This document shows, piece after piece, positions 31,882-43,660 of a stretch of DNA of 64,000 bases; the first letter of the stretch is position 1, and every line of letters starts with the position of its first letter. Below the pieces are notes generated by a model. The model was not told where the DNA came from, did not search any database, and saw nothing but the letters and a program-made list of their open reading frames with translations. Made by a program: the position numbers and the translations under genes. Source of the stretch: Paraconiothyrium sp. Pb-2020 (taxonomy: Eukaryota > Ascomycota > Dothideomycetes > Pleosporales > Didymosphaeriaceae); the NCBI GenBank assembly GCA_022419385.1, contig JAJUBI010000007.1, forward strand, positions 1,211,768 through 1,275,767, in the 5' to 3' direction.

Positions 31882-33548
31882 AACGACTTACCTGAAGTTG
31901 GAGAGAGAGAGTGAAGACCGAGAAAGACACACGACACGTCCTCGAAGATATGCAGATTCGTCAACGCTCCCCCACGCCAAAAGCGGTCCACCTGCGTATA
32001 TGGCTGTCGGAGCTGCATTCGAATACGGCCGGTGGCCCAGACGAAACGCCAGCGGAAGATCCGCTTTCGTCATTTTTGACGAAACTTTGCAGCATGTTTA
32101 CATCAGGCCTTGAGCTGGGAACTTGCGTGCTGGGGTATCGATCTTGTCAATATGTGTTGGGACCGGCGTATCATCTACAGAGGGCAGGTACCTGCCTCGG
32201 TATGTTTACAGCTCAATCGCGATGACTAGCTCCTTCCCAAAGCGAGTGTGGCCACAGAACCTGGATTCGCAGGGTTTTCTCCACACCAAAACGCCCGACA
32301 GCTCGGTAGCTACCGACTTGGCCCTGCAAAGTTAACGTGGGGCGGCTCCTGTCTCGCACGTTGGACAGCCACGAACATTAACCGGACTTCACCGCGCTTG
32401 CCCAATGCGGCCATAGCAGCCCCCACTTGATAGTGTTGCGCATAGCAACCTCACAGAAGGACCGAATGTTTCGCTCTGAACTAGACACGGCTGAAACTTC
32501 GACAACCATCCCAGGGCCTTCACATGTGCGCCCGCGAACACCCCGAACACCCGGTGCCTTGCAGGCTCGGTCCTGCTGCTCACAGTATGACGTTTAGGAC
32601 CGCAACACCACACCCTTTCGGATGCACGATGCTATTCACCTGAAGAGGTCACAGCCATGCTGATCGGTCCAGGAGCCGGCACAAGAATTGGAATTCGATC
32701 TCATTGTCTGGATGCATGTTTTGTTCTGCGATATTTCTACCCTGCACTTGCATCGTTGAAGGGTTCCTGGTGTATAATGCTGTGACGGGCAGGATTTCTC
32801 CGAGACCCCACAGCTTTCATGAGATTGATTGGCCCAGTCTCTGATTCTGGAGCACATCAGCCCTCCATACACGGAAAAGACTGCCAAAGTTAGCCATGCG
32901 GCCATATCGCGCTGAGTACCGAAATACTTACACTTGGTTCACCGAACGGCTTGCCCGTCGCTTGCAAAAGTCTCCAAGGTAAGTAGCGAAGAAACGAAAC
33001 AGCTCATCAATCAATGCTGCCTCTGACGACACAACATGCCGAGGCAAGCAACCTACATTGTCGTCCTCCAGTCGCATTTAGAGCTCTTATCTTCGTGGTG
33101 GAGAGCGCTTTGCTAAGTCGCTCACTCTAACGATTGCCTAACATGAACTGGTGTTAATCTATTGCAATAAAAACACAATACAACGAGCCCATTTGAAGCT
33201 CAGCCCGGTCGGATGCGTCTGAATTGGGGTCATTTGGACCACCATAAATATCCTTGTAAGCTGGAACGTGCACTATAGCAACTTCCGCAAACGTACCACG
33301 TCCGCACTACGTGGAGCATAAGGCGATCTTGAACCAGCACGATGGACTATAGAGGGGCTGATCAAGAAGTTGTTGATCGCGGCCAAGACGGCGTGTGGCC
33401 GTAGGGGCGCACTGAACCGGGGACAAGGCCTTGTCATCCCACGGGATTAACAAGACAAGTTCTCAATGACGTGCGGTGGTTTGCTATAAAAGGCATTGTC
33501 GGCACTCTCGTAGTTAGCAAGTCCTTTCTAGCAATCTTGTTGACCAAG
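31882..33548. other. Intergenic, promoters of two divergent genes
   Basis: About 1.7 kb. The left end may contain a 5' exon of the enoyl-CoA hydratase (31992-32073, minus). The right end has a TATA box 60 bp before the NRPS-like start. Between 32080 and 33400 I see no convincing ORF. Confidence 0.5.
33485..33491 (+). promoter_or_regulatory. TATA box of the NRPS-like fusion gene
   Basis: TATAAAA at 64 bp before ATG 33549, in a spacing that would give a short 5' leader. Confidence 0.6.
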
Positions 33549-36500
33549 ATGGGTTCCTCCGGCGAGTTTCAGTGCATCTCTGCCCTATCTACTAAAGACC
33601 AGATTCTCTTCACGCGATTCGCGTCGGGTCCCACTGCCGTTGTCCCGCACAATGTTGTGCACCAAGCCTTCGAGCAGCAGGTGGATGAACATCCTTCTTC
33701 GATCGCAGCAAGACATAAAGGGAACAATATCACATACGTCGACCTTGACGTGGACGCCAATCGATTGGCCAACTACCTTATCGGATGCGGCCTAAAACCC
33801 AGGCAACGAGTGTGCTTAGTGGTGCAACGTTCATTTGAGATGCTTGTGGGCATCTTCGCCATCTTGAAAAGTGGATGCCAATACGTGCCCCTGGATGGAG
33901 GGGTCGTATCGGAAGAAGCACTGCAGCACACTTTGCGCGATACGAACGCTTCTTTTGTTCTCGCTTTGCCGAAGTTCGAAAGCAAGGTTAACCGCTGTGC
34001 ACCACCGAATGTTCGAATTGTGTGTCTGGGAGTTAACGAAGAAGTATCAGCTGCACGTTATCGACCTGGCGTGTCGATTTTCGCTGACGATGGGGCCTAC
34101 GCCATCTACACCTCAGGTTAGACCATGTGCACACACGTGATTTCTGCGGCTGACATGAACTAGGTAGCACTGGTAAACCCAAAGGCGTTGATGTATCTCA
34201 TGGAAATGTCACCAATGCGCTGCTTCTCGACCCAGGGAAGCTAGGGATTGCGCCCGGAACGAAAGTTGGCCAGGTCCTAAATGTGTCTTTCGACATGGGT
34301 AAACCTCTAGACTCGGCAAAATATGCTCGAGTTCGATGCTGACGACATATTCAGGCGCTTGGGAAACGTTGGGCTGCCTTATGAATGGTGGCACGTTGTA
34401 TCTCAGGTCCTCTAGTTGGGAAGAAACACTCAATGAGGTTTGTAGATAACTGTTGTGTGACCAACCGTGGTTCTAATTGTCATAAAGATCGATGTTCTGA
34501 TATCAACGCCATCCATTCTATCAAAATGGAGCCGCAGCCGTTTTCCAAATATCAAAACCGTCGTTACGGGCGGTGAACCTTGTCCGCAAAGGTGGGTTTC
34601 TGAAAACGAACCGCCATGATCGATTCGCTCATTCGAATGCAGTCTTGCCGACGAGTGGGCAGTCGGCACCAACTACTACAATATTTGCGGCCCCACGGAG
34701 ATTACCATCCTGAACTCTGCTCATCTACATGTTCCCGGCCAATTCCTAACGATTGGTACCCCTTTACCAAATACTACGGTGTACATACTTGATGAAGACG
34801 AAAAACCGGTCGCCATTGGAGAGATGGGTTCAATGTGGGTGGGTGGTGCCGGCGTTACGCGGGGATACATCAACCTCCCTGAACTCACCGCAAAGCGGTA
34901 CCAACCAGACAAATTCCGAAATGATGGGTATGTTCCTCTCTTGATCACTTAGCAATTGAGAAGCAGACTAAGTCTTAGTAGGTCTAGTATGTTCAATACT
35001 GGAGACCTCGTACGCTGGCGGGAGGACGGCTCGCTTGAGACATTTGGTAGATCAGATGATCAGGTTAAGATCAAGGTACAATACCCTACCACTAATTTCT
35101 TGGAACTTGACTGACAGATTCAGGGGTTTAGAGTTGAGCTAGATGGTGTCACTTCAGTCATTGAGGTAAGCTTCGTCCACGTTTCCTCGTTGATATACTT
35201 CGTATTCGCCTTCGTGGCGCGATGCTCTAGCGTCGGTTCGCATGCGTAGGCCTTAAGAGGGTTTCCAAGCATGACCCCTCCAAACTTGTCAAGCAAGAAG
35301 TGCAAAATGAGACACAGAACACTGTCCTCCACGAGGGCGGTGGAGTCATTTTTACATCCGCCCTGCCAAGTGGTCTTCGGAATCTTGCAGCTAATTTGTG
35401 TAGGCATTTCCTGGCATATCGCGAGCTTGTGCAAAAGTGGTCAACCAAAAGCTTCACGGTTTCTATGCCGCCGAGACTGACATCGATGAGCAAGTCCTGG
35501 ATGTTTTTGTGCGGCAGCACTTGCCGTTCTACTCCGTGCCAGAGAGGTGGATTTACATTCCCGAGATACCACTCACTCCCAACGGGAAGGTTAATAAAAA
35601 GATGCTTGTCGAATTGGCCCTCAGCGCTGTCACAATAAAGACGAATACTGGACTAATCCCAGCCGTTGTTGGACCCATACCAGCCGCCGCCACAACAATT
35701 CCGGTCGTTGCTGCGCCAGTACAGGAAGTGGACCTACACGTAGACCTGGAAAAAGCGACGAGGCAAGACAGCGCCACTGTCAGAAGCAGTCTCTCGATCA
35801 TCAAAGGAAGCACAAACAGTGTTTCCGAGTCGCTCGAGTCAGAGTTCGATAAGCTTCCTGCAAAGAATGGTTTCCACGGACAGAGATGGCTTCGCCATCG
35901 CGCTTTCATCCTGTATCGGCGCTTCTTCTCGATCGTCCTGCTTGCGAACATTGCTACGGCCTGCTTCGTCTTGTATAGGAGAGTGAAGCAAGATCGCTAC
36001 ATTCTTGCAGATGTATCTACCGCATTCGCGGCAAATTTGTGCATCGCTATCTTGATGCGATCAGAGCCTGTCATTAACGTACTGTTCACGGTGGCATGCT
36101 CTGTCCCAACCTCTTGGCCTCTTGCGATTCGTCGCCATTGCGCCAGGGTGTTCCATATTGGTAAGCAAATTGTAGGGTGCATTCTTCGATTCTGACGCTG
36201 ACCGTGTATATTTTCAGGTGGAATTCATAGCAGTTGCGCAATCGCGGCTGTTGGTTGGTTTACTATTTTCACGATCGGTGCCAGCTTGGAGCTCGCAAAG
36301 GAGCCAGCAATTCGCTGCCTTACACTCGCGCCGATTATCCTCACGTATCTTGTCTGGCCTATTCTAATCGCCATTGCATCGACATCGCAACCCACCTTCC
36401 GAGCCAAGCACCACGATATTTGGGAAATGACGCACCGCTTTGGGGGCTGGACGGCGCTCATCCTACTTTGGGTACAATCATTCCTTGCAGCGAAAGACCT

Positions 36501-37273
36501 CGCGTCTGGTGTACCTCCATCTCATGCGTACCTGTCATCTCCTGGTATCTGGCTTCTTACTGTTGCCACTTGTGCGATTATCTTCCCGTGGCTCTTCCTC
36601 CGCAAAGTACCGGTCCGATCAGAAGTCCTCTCCAATCACGCTATTCGTCTTTGGTTTGACTACACTGATCCTGTAGTTGGTACAGGCGTTCGTCTAGGTG
36701 AGTCTCTAGAAGAACAGTGCGTCTCAGTTCAGCACTAACTTTCCCCTAGCCGAGAGGCCTCTGCGTGACTGGCACGGCTTCGCGACTATCACCAATGCTA
36801 ACGGCCGCGGTTTTTCCCTTGTCGTCAGCAACGCTGGCGACTTCACCAAGCGTACGATCAACCGTGCACCAACAAACATTTGGGTTCGAGGCATTCCGGC
36901 CTGTGGTGTGCTGCGGATTGCACCGCTCTTCCGGTCAATTGTGCTAGTCGCGACTGGTTCTGGAATTGGACCGTGCCTCGCGGTCATCCTCGCGAAGAAA
37001 GTCCCGTGTCGTATTCTATGGACAGCACCAAATCACGAGCAAACCTTCGGGAAGGATTTGGTGAACACCGTGATGCAGACGGACCCGAAGGCCGTCATTC
37101 ACAACACGCGCACCATGGGCAAGCCAGACATGCCGCTTATGGCATGGAAGTTGTACAAAGAGAGCGGGGCTGAAGCGATTTGCGTGATCAGTAACAAAGT
37201 CTTCACGCAGCGAATTGTCTACGCAATGGAGAGCAGGGGTGTGCCGGCGTATGGTGCGATATTCGATTCCTAG
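33549..37273 (+). CDS. NRPS-like adenylation domain fused to a membrane segment and FNR-like reductase end
   Basis: Ten exons (33549-34116, 34164-34298, 34355-34437, 34488-34591, 34643-34927, 34982-35075, 35118-35165, 35404-36160, 36218-36697, 36750-37273) join in frame to 1025 aa. Residues 1-505 form an adenylation domain that should activate an amino or aryl acid as its AMP ester: A3 YAIYTSGSTGKPKG, A5 YYNICGPTEI, A7-A8 NTGDLVRW and GRSDDQVKIKIQGFRVEL, and A10 PLTPNGKVNKKML with Lys501. No carrier-domain Ser motif follows. Instead, after a 100-residue linker there are about five to six hydrophobic helices (first near 612-630), with paired histidines (VFHIGGIHSS; KHHDIWEMTHRFGG), and then an FNR-like nucleotide-binding region (LVATGSGIGPCLAV, residues 918-930). 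Acceptor of intron 3 is AAG. Product unknown. Confidence 0.88.
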
Positions 37274-38422
37274 AATGGCATAGGTTGGCTGGCGGAAGAT
37301 GGTGTCTAAGTTGAATGCGATATAGAATCTGTTACTGGCGCTCGGCTATTACAAGTCATGTCGGGGGCACAAGTTACATGTTGGACATTCGTTCTCATCT
37401 CTTTAAAGGTAGCCTATTGTTCCTTGTCACTGGGACTGACTATACTGGTCTATGTATGTGCAAGAGCAAAAGAACGTAAGCTACCACTAGACACAATGAC
37501 TATGCGCAATATCACGAAAGCTGCTAGCAGATAAAAGGAGCTGCGTAATCTCACTTGTCAACAGCTGCTACATCTATTTAAGGTGAATCATCGCTCGCAG
37601 GTTGATTATCCGTTCTTTTCGCGGAATGCAGTAGCCTATCGGTACCACTTATCGAACTCGATGTACTGAGATGAACAAGAAAACACTCTAGATGGGACTG
37701 CTCGTTTGTATCTCATCACCGACACGGTGGGTAGGATTGGGATCTTTTCATATTTCCTAAGCCGGTCACCAAGGAAGTTGACTAGGTTTACATGGTCACT
37801 CGGATGCAGCTATTTCGACCGAGGCATTAGCAACCATGCTGTTCCCCACCCTTGTAACCTGCCAAGTGCCTGCGGCACAATATACGGATATTGGCCGTAC
37901 TCGGCTCCTGCCACTGATATCCAGTTGGGTCGAACCGCGTCAGCGCTCACCTAGTAATTCGCTCGCAAGAGGGTTGACTACCACAGTATCGAAGCGCGCA
38001 GCGGAAGCGATGCATCAAGCGGCTTCCGTATAACTTTCACCCTTCGAAATGGGGCGTCTGATAAAAGTTGGATTGCTAGGAATAGGTCGTGGGAAAACCC
38101 CCACTAGCGATAGAGCGAAGTGACACTTTCGTGGCCCCTCAAAAGAACATGGCTTTGGCCACTTGCATTCACATCTGGAGTGGAAAGTGTTGATTTTAAA
38201 CCTTCCAAAGCACTCTCCATATTTGCGTTCAGGACTCGGCGAGCGCGGACGACATCCAATTGCAAGGAATGACACTAAAGGCTACGATGCAAAAGTTGAG
38301 CCACATTACTACGATCTAAACAAGATATGTGTTGATTCTGATTCAATCGCCTCCTTGTTGCCCTATCCTTTTATACATTATGCCTTAATTTCGTCGAAGT
38401 TTCCTACCGAGCCCGGTTGTCT
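37274..38422. other. Intergenic, no supported gene
   Basis: About 1.15 kb between convergent genes, A/T-rich in places (37320-37700). No convincing ORF. Confidence 0.5.
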
Positions 38423-38923
38423 TTATGCTATAGCAGCGGTAACCTCAATCATTCCCTCCGCAGTCCCACTTCTCCCCGATCCCGAAGAAAAGTCCCAGTC
38501 AAATTCCTTCACGCCAAAGACTGTAACGTTCTCGCCCCAAAGTCCTACAGTCTGCTGGAGTGTAACGTTGGCAACCGTATCGGCCATGCCTGCATCGAAA
38601 AAATCAGCGACATTAGTCCAATGTTCCAGGCGTATAGCTAGATCCAACTTACGAACGTCTCCAAAGTCGTAGGAGAAGCTTGGGTCAGAGCAACTAGCCT
38701 CGGTCGTTTGTGTCGGTGGGCTGTACAAGTATTTGCACGTCACGTCGATGAGGTCGGCGAGCTCGTCATTGTGGTATGTTGCCTCAACGCTGTAGGATGT
38801 GTAGCCGCTGGCAGGAAAGCTAACGCTACCCTTGAAGTCCCAGTAGCCGTACGCGGCACGAGGAGCGACGGCCGCAGACGACGCTACGGCGGCAAGAGAA
38901 AAAAGAGCAGCGGTGAGATGCAT
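38423..38923 (-). CDS. Small secreted protein, 166 aa
   Basis: Single exon from ATG 38923. Residues 1-17 (MHLTAALFSLAAVASSA) form a clear signal peptide. The mature part has only two cysteines (DVTCKYLYSP and EASCSDPSFSY), probably one disulphide, and alternates short hydrophobic and polar stretches consistent with a beta-sandwich; there are NVT sequons for N-glycosylation (residues about 130 and 143). I do not recognise the family; the spacing of C-x(n)-SCxDPSF is loosely like Alt a 1-type secreted proteins of Dothideomycetes, but this is weak. A role in host or substrate interaction is possible. Confidence 0.75.
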   Translation of the reverse strand: MHLTAALFSLAAVASSAAVAPRAAYGYWDFKGSVSFPASGYTSYSVEATYHNDELADLIDVTCKYLYSPPTQTTEASCSDPSFSYDFGDVRKLDLAIRLEHWTNVADFFDAGMADTVANVTLQQTVGLWGENVTVFGVKEFDWDFSSGSGRSGTAEGMIEVTAAIA

Positions 38924-39728
38924 AATGAAATCAAGTAATTAGAGTGAAGCTTTTGATTGACGCCAATTGTAGATATTCTTCTCGTGGGTTCAAGAAATAG
39001 CCGTTACATGTATCGACCCCTTCTTCAAACATTCGAGGAAAGATCGGCATCCAATAGTATGCGACAATTGGCTTCATGGATGCAGTCGGAGAATTGCTAA
39101 ATTAATCTTATGCGATGCAACCGCCTCCACTTAATGAGGTAATGCAAAGCCGAAAGCGGGCACTAGCAAATGTTTCGTTCCATTGCGCTTTTCCAAAAAG
39201 GTCCGTCGATCCCGGTCGGCTTGCAACAAACCACGACGATTCAATAAGAACATTGCGCAAAACGTATTGCACTCGAGCTTCCTGCTTGCAGAAGCGCACG
39301 GCTGTGCTCATGACATATGTCATGTCACGGTCTCTTAGTTGTGCTCGACGAATTTCGTGATTCATCAGTCACACCTGTTCAAGGCTCTTGCTCCGAGCTA
39401 TACGCCCCTCAACTCGACATATGGCGTCGACGAGAATGCTTCGCATATATGCAATCTTGGAACTACCTCACTGTAAGGCAAGCATAGCAAGAGAGACAGT
39501 ATTCATGAGCTCTCAGAAAAGATTCTAGCTCCCAAACGCGGCAAGACACAGGTCGCCTACGCAAAAGCTCACACGCCTAGGTATCTGAGGCTCATGAAAG
39601 CATCATTGTCCGGACAGGCATCTGTACGAAATCTGTAACACACCTTTGCCCTGGAAAGCTCGCACGCGTCCCTTCTGGAGCCGCTTGAATCTTCCTACTC
39701 ATGGAGAGATCTAATTGTGAGAGATAGC
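38924..39728. other. Intergenic, no supported gene
   Basis: About 0.8 kb: promoter side of the secreted protein and 3' side of the MFS transporter. A pair of antisense ORFs of about 80 codons at 39108-39365 is not convincing. Confidence 0.5.
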
Positions 39729-41169
39729 CTACTCGTCACGTTTCGACACCTTTGGTATCAGCGCCCACGAGAGTCCCATAGCAACGATCAGGCCGACTAA
39801 AATCGGTTGCATGACCTTAACACCGGCTTGACTCGCAATAACACCAGTCAGCGAAGGAAATAACGACCCTCCGGCCTGGGCAAGTACAAAAATTAACCCC
39901 ATGGCAGTTGCCTGTATCCGCTTCTCGAAAGTTTTCGAGGCGATGGACATGCCCTATTGTTTAGTAAGCACTGTGCGAGATTCCGGCATAGCGCAACTCA
40001 CGGAAGCGAATAATGGCCCATAGAAGAACCCTAAGAGCGAGACTGATACAGCGCTGCTGACAAGATTGGGCACCAGCCAGAAGATGAGGTGGAACGCCAG
40101 GATCATGCAACAATACCCCATACCCATCCTGCGCTCCCCGAAACGGTGTGTAGGCTCAGCAAGTAGAACCCTTCCCATAAAGATGCCACCCCAGAAGCCA
40201 GCGGGTACATATCCGACGTCGGGAAGTTTTCCATTTCGGGCTGATACAAGGTATTCGACGATCCAGCCACCAGCGGTTATGCCTACACCCAACATGAAGA
40301 AGTAGAACATTGATAGGAGATACACAGGCGGAGACTTGAGGGTGTCAAGGATATCGCGGGATGCTGAGTTGTTGCGACGGTGGACCGCCTCTTGGTCTTG
40401 CTCTGGCGGGGGGACATTGTCTCGAACCTTTAGGCTATCGCGGAAGACGGCTACCACGACTACAACGTTGATGGATCCAACACCGACAAGGAAGAGGTAG
40501 AAGAGAGGCCATCGTTCGCCAACCCTAGCAGCAAGGGCAGTGGCGACGAATGGAGCGATGAGGCAACCGAGCGCATACATGGCATGGATGAAGCCCAGCC
40601 ACCGATGGCCACCCTTGACAGATGCAACGAATGTGTTTGAATGGCTATCTTGGTAGCCCATGCCTGCGGCTTGTAGGAAGAACGTAACCACGTAGAGCCC
40701 GAAGGGTGGCGTCCAAAAACGAAGGAGATGAGCGGTCAGTTGCAGTACTGCTCCGATGCAGAGAATGGCTCCGAGTTGGAACTGGTGGACCAAGTGGCTG
40801 TTGGTCGCTGCAGCCAGCAACCAGCCGAAAAAGCTGCCAGCGTAGCTAAAGATATCAATAACAGCATTTCCCCCATGACCGATTGTGAGCGTACATTAAA
40901 GCCACATACTCAGTACCCACATGATAGGTGCGGAGAATGTAGGGTGTCAAAGCCCCCAAGCTGCCGTCGTTCAGCCCAGCGAAAATGAATGAGAAGCCAA
41001 CTGTCAAGATTTTGATGAGGTTCTCCTTGTTCAAGACAAGGCCATCACTGGGTGCGCTTGCTACATTTGTCTGTACTGCGGGACTCGGGTTTTGTGAATT
41101 CGACTGCAGCTCGATGTGTACTGGGTCGTCTACACCGTGGACGGCCTCGATCACTGTTGTCGTAGACAT
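39729..41169 (-). CDS. MFS transporter, BSC6-like
   Basis: Exons 40895-41169, 40002-40845 and 39729-39953 join to 447 aa with about 12 membrane helices. After a 50-residue cytosolic N-terminus, helix 1 reads KILTVGFSFIFAGLNDGSLG, the pattern of the fungal subfamily that includes BSC6, the transporter beside the brassicicene cluster. Intron 1 (GTACGC donor at 40894) must be used rather than the stronger-looking GTATGT downstream, because it alone restores TEYVALIYAGSFFGWLLAAA. Intron 2 joins FFYGPLFAS to GMSIASKTFEKRIQATAMGL. The central loop is charged (EQDQEAVHRRNN). Substrate unknown; sugar and secondary-metabolite export are both found in this subfamily. It is divergent from the proline-rich protein at 41798. 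Confidence 0.92.
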
Positions 41170-41797
41170 TACTGCGAGGGAATGGATAACTTGAGAGCGA
41201 TAGATATGAAGGAGCGAATTCTAATATGCAAAGTCACAAGGCTGGCACCTCATGCTCGCAAGCATGACCGAGTATGGGCGAGGCGCCAGGGCGAGATGCT
41301 TGTTGCTGTGTGCGGAGGATTTGGAGAGTATCCCTGTCGAACCCTTTCCCTGTGCGGGGATGCCGACGGCAGGTGCAGCCGACGTCCCGCTTGCAAACCA
41401 CTCTTCTTCTTCAACACCACAACGCTGAAGGGACAACCTTCCACGTTCTCAAAGATAGCATGCACTTGCAATTCGGGCAACTGCTAGTTTCCGGGAGGCG
41501 ATGCCACCCACAGTATAATGAGCTCAACGGCTCGCTAAGCAGCAATGGCTGATGATTGGTTGGCCGTGGTGCCGCTTTCCTGCTCCGCCACTCTGACGGC
41601 CCATGCTATCCGCCTTCTGGTCCTTTGTGAGCGCTGAGGGAGGCTGAGCCCGTACTGGAAAAACACCTCACATTCAAGGTCCCCCCCTCCGTTTGGATTT
41701 TCACACTGTACTTTCCGCAGATCTCGAGTTCGCAAACGCGACCCACAGTGCGCGCACGTTCGAGGTGGCAACACAGGTCCCTGAACACCCTCACATC
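41170..41797. promoter_or_regulatory. Divergent promoter region (MFS / proline-rich protein)
   Basis: 628 bp between start codons on opposite strands. C/G-rich repeats of short words, no clear TATA. A plus-strand frame is open upstream of 41798 but only from a TTG. Confidence 0.45.
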
Positions 41798-42541
41798 ATG
41801 GTCATCTTTGGTGGACTGGAAATTATTGCCGGAGGCTATCTCGTCCACCGTTATCAGAAGAATAAAAACGAGAAGAAGAGACTCGAACAGGAGACTCAGC
41901 AGAGGCGACACAACAGCTTCCCCGGCGCAAAACCGCAGCCATGTTATCCATCATATCCACAGCACGCGATACCACAGCAGAAGTATGCATATGTAGCACA
42001 CGCTCCACCACATCGTCCTCAATCACCTTATCCTTCTCCGCAACATTCTTACACTGAGCCACCACCGCATCGGCTGCACAATGCTCCACACGCATCACAG
42101 CCGCAATCCTTCATGATTCCGCGACGCCCGCTTCCCAAGCAGCATCATGCGCCACCGCCGCAGATTATACAACCACTCCAGCGAGCCGACTCCATGGCAA
42201 CGATATCGCGCATGCCGATCGCAAACGGCTACCGACCCAGCGGTCTGGCAGATGATCCTCAACTCCCCCCGCGTCGACAGAACTCACAGCTGTCGCCAAT
42301 TCCTCAGTCACCCATGGCTTCGCCGTACGGGCACTCGGGATTTGCGGTATCATCGCCCGCCTTTGTCCACTACCCTACAACACCTACGCATAGTCCAGTC
42401 CAGTATGTCGGTAGACAAACCGTTGACGATAATTGGGAAACATACAACCAGGCGCCTGGTTATGGACACTATGCTCCCACGGTGTCGACGGCTCTCGGAG
42501 AAGCCAGGGACGATGATCCTCCGCCACCGTACCGTCCTTGA
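41798..42541 (+). CDS. Proline/tyrosine-rich protein with one N-terminal membrane helix
   Basis: Starts at ATG 41798: MVIFGGLEIIAGGYLVHRYQ, a single hydrophobic helix followed by a charged stretch (KNKNEKKRLEQETQQRR), then about 200 residues of disordered P/Q/Y/H-rich sequence ending DDDPPPPYRP. Total 247 aa, one exon. The terminal PPPPY is a WW-binding (PY) motif of the type recognised by Rsp5-like ubiquitin ligases and their adaptors. Proteins of this layout are common in filamentous ascomycetes but I know no assigned function. Longer in-frame upstream sequence (from a TTG at 41693) is judged leader. Confidence 0.75.
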   Translation: MVIFGGLEIIAGGYLVHRYQKNKNEKKRLEQETQQRRHNSFPGAKPQPCYPSYPQHAIPQQKYAYVAHAPPHRPQSPYPSPQHSYTEPPPHRLHNAPHASQPQSFMIPRRPLPKQHHAPPPQIIQPLQRADSMATISRMPIANGYRPSGLADDPQLPPRRQNSQLSPIPQSPMASPYGHSGFAVSSPAFVHYPTTPTHSPVQYVGRQTVDDNWETYNQAPGYGHYAPTVSTALGEARDDDPPPPYRP

Positions 42542-43660
42542 AGAGCAGCGTAGCCACTTCACTTACACACGAGGTTTCTTTATTATCTCAGGCTTATGAT
42601 ACATGCACGTAAGGCTGGCCCATTGCGGGGCTGGCGTTGTTGGACTTCGATGCAGGCATACGACAGTCTTTCTCTTCGCTATTCCTGTTCCACAGTACCG
42701 ATATAATGGCACGGCTTACGATTTTTTTATGGTACCGACAAGCGCAGAAACCTGGTATATGAGAGCGAGGGTGTCTCTTTGGCTATCAGTGCGTCTCAGA
42801 CGTCTTTTCTTTTTATACAGAATGAAATGCTGACACATAAGGCAAGAACATAGTACTACACGTTTTCTTGAGCCTTCGTCTTTCAGTCTGCCGTGCACTA
42901 ATCACTATCCTACCACCAGGGGTAAAGGCGATGCAGCAACAAGACCCGGGAAAAAGCGCCTTTCTGAGAAGGAACCCTCAAGTTGTTACTCGTAAGACAA
43001 GCAGCCACTTTAATCGTCGGACCTGACCGCAGCGGGGTAGCCTCGCCAAGACCGCTTATCATCCCTTCAAGGCTCTTTTACCTTTGATGCCCACAAACCG
43101 TTCACCCATAATCCGGCTTCCGATTTTTGCCAAGAGTAAATGACTATCACTCCCTTATATGCATGCCCGCCCACGCCAAGAAGATACCCCGCTGTGATAC
43201 CCGAGACCTAAACTACCCAATAGTGTACACTAATGTAACATATCCTACGCTTCTGTTCGTTCTTGATTCGGGAACAGAGTTCAACCAATCGACCGGATGA
43301 TAGTCCGACAAGACGCTTACCTCACGCAGTATCACTGCCAACTGTACTGACAGACGCGCTGCTGTATGGGGAAGCTGCGAAGCATCACGACATCGGACCA
43401 CACCAACATGGATATCGTTCGACTGTGATATCTGCCGATGACGCACCTCTGCTGGTTTCTGCCACCACCGCACCTGGAAAACGTTATGCATGTCGGTTCG
43501 GAGTATTCGTCATGCCGCTGCACACATACTCTAGGGTGGTTCCCAAGGCATATTAGTGCAATAAGAAACAGCAGGAGCGCTGCATGCCCGTGCTCTGTCT
43601 TGTACCTCTCCTGATACGACAGTTTTGAGCGATTGCCATTGAGCTTTACATACCTCCACG
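42542..43660. other. Intergenic, no supported gene
   Basis: About 1.1 kb upstream of the M28 peptidase gene. A 97-codon plus ORF and a longer antisense ORF overlap here but look random. Confidence 0.5.
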
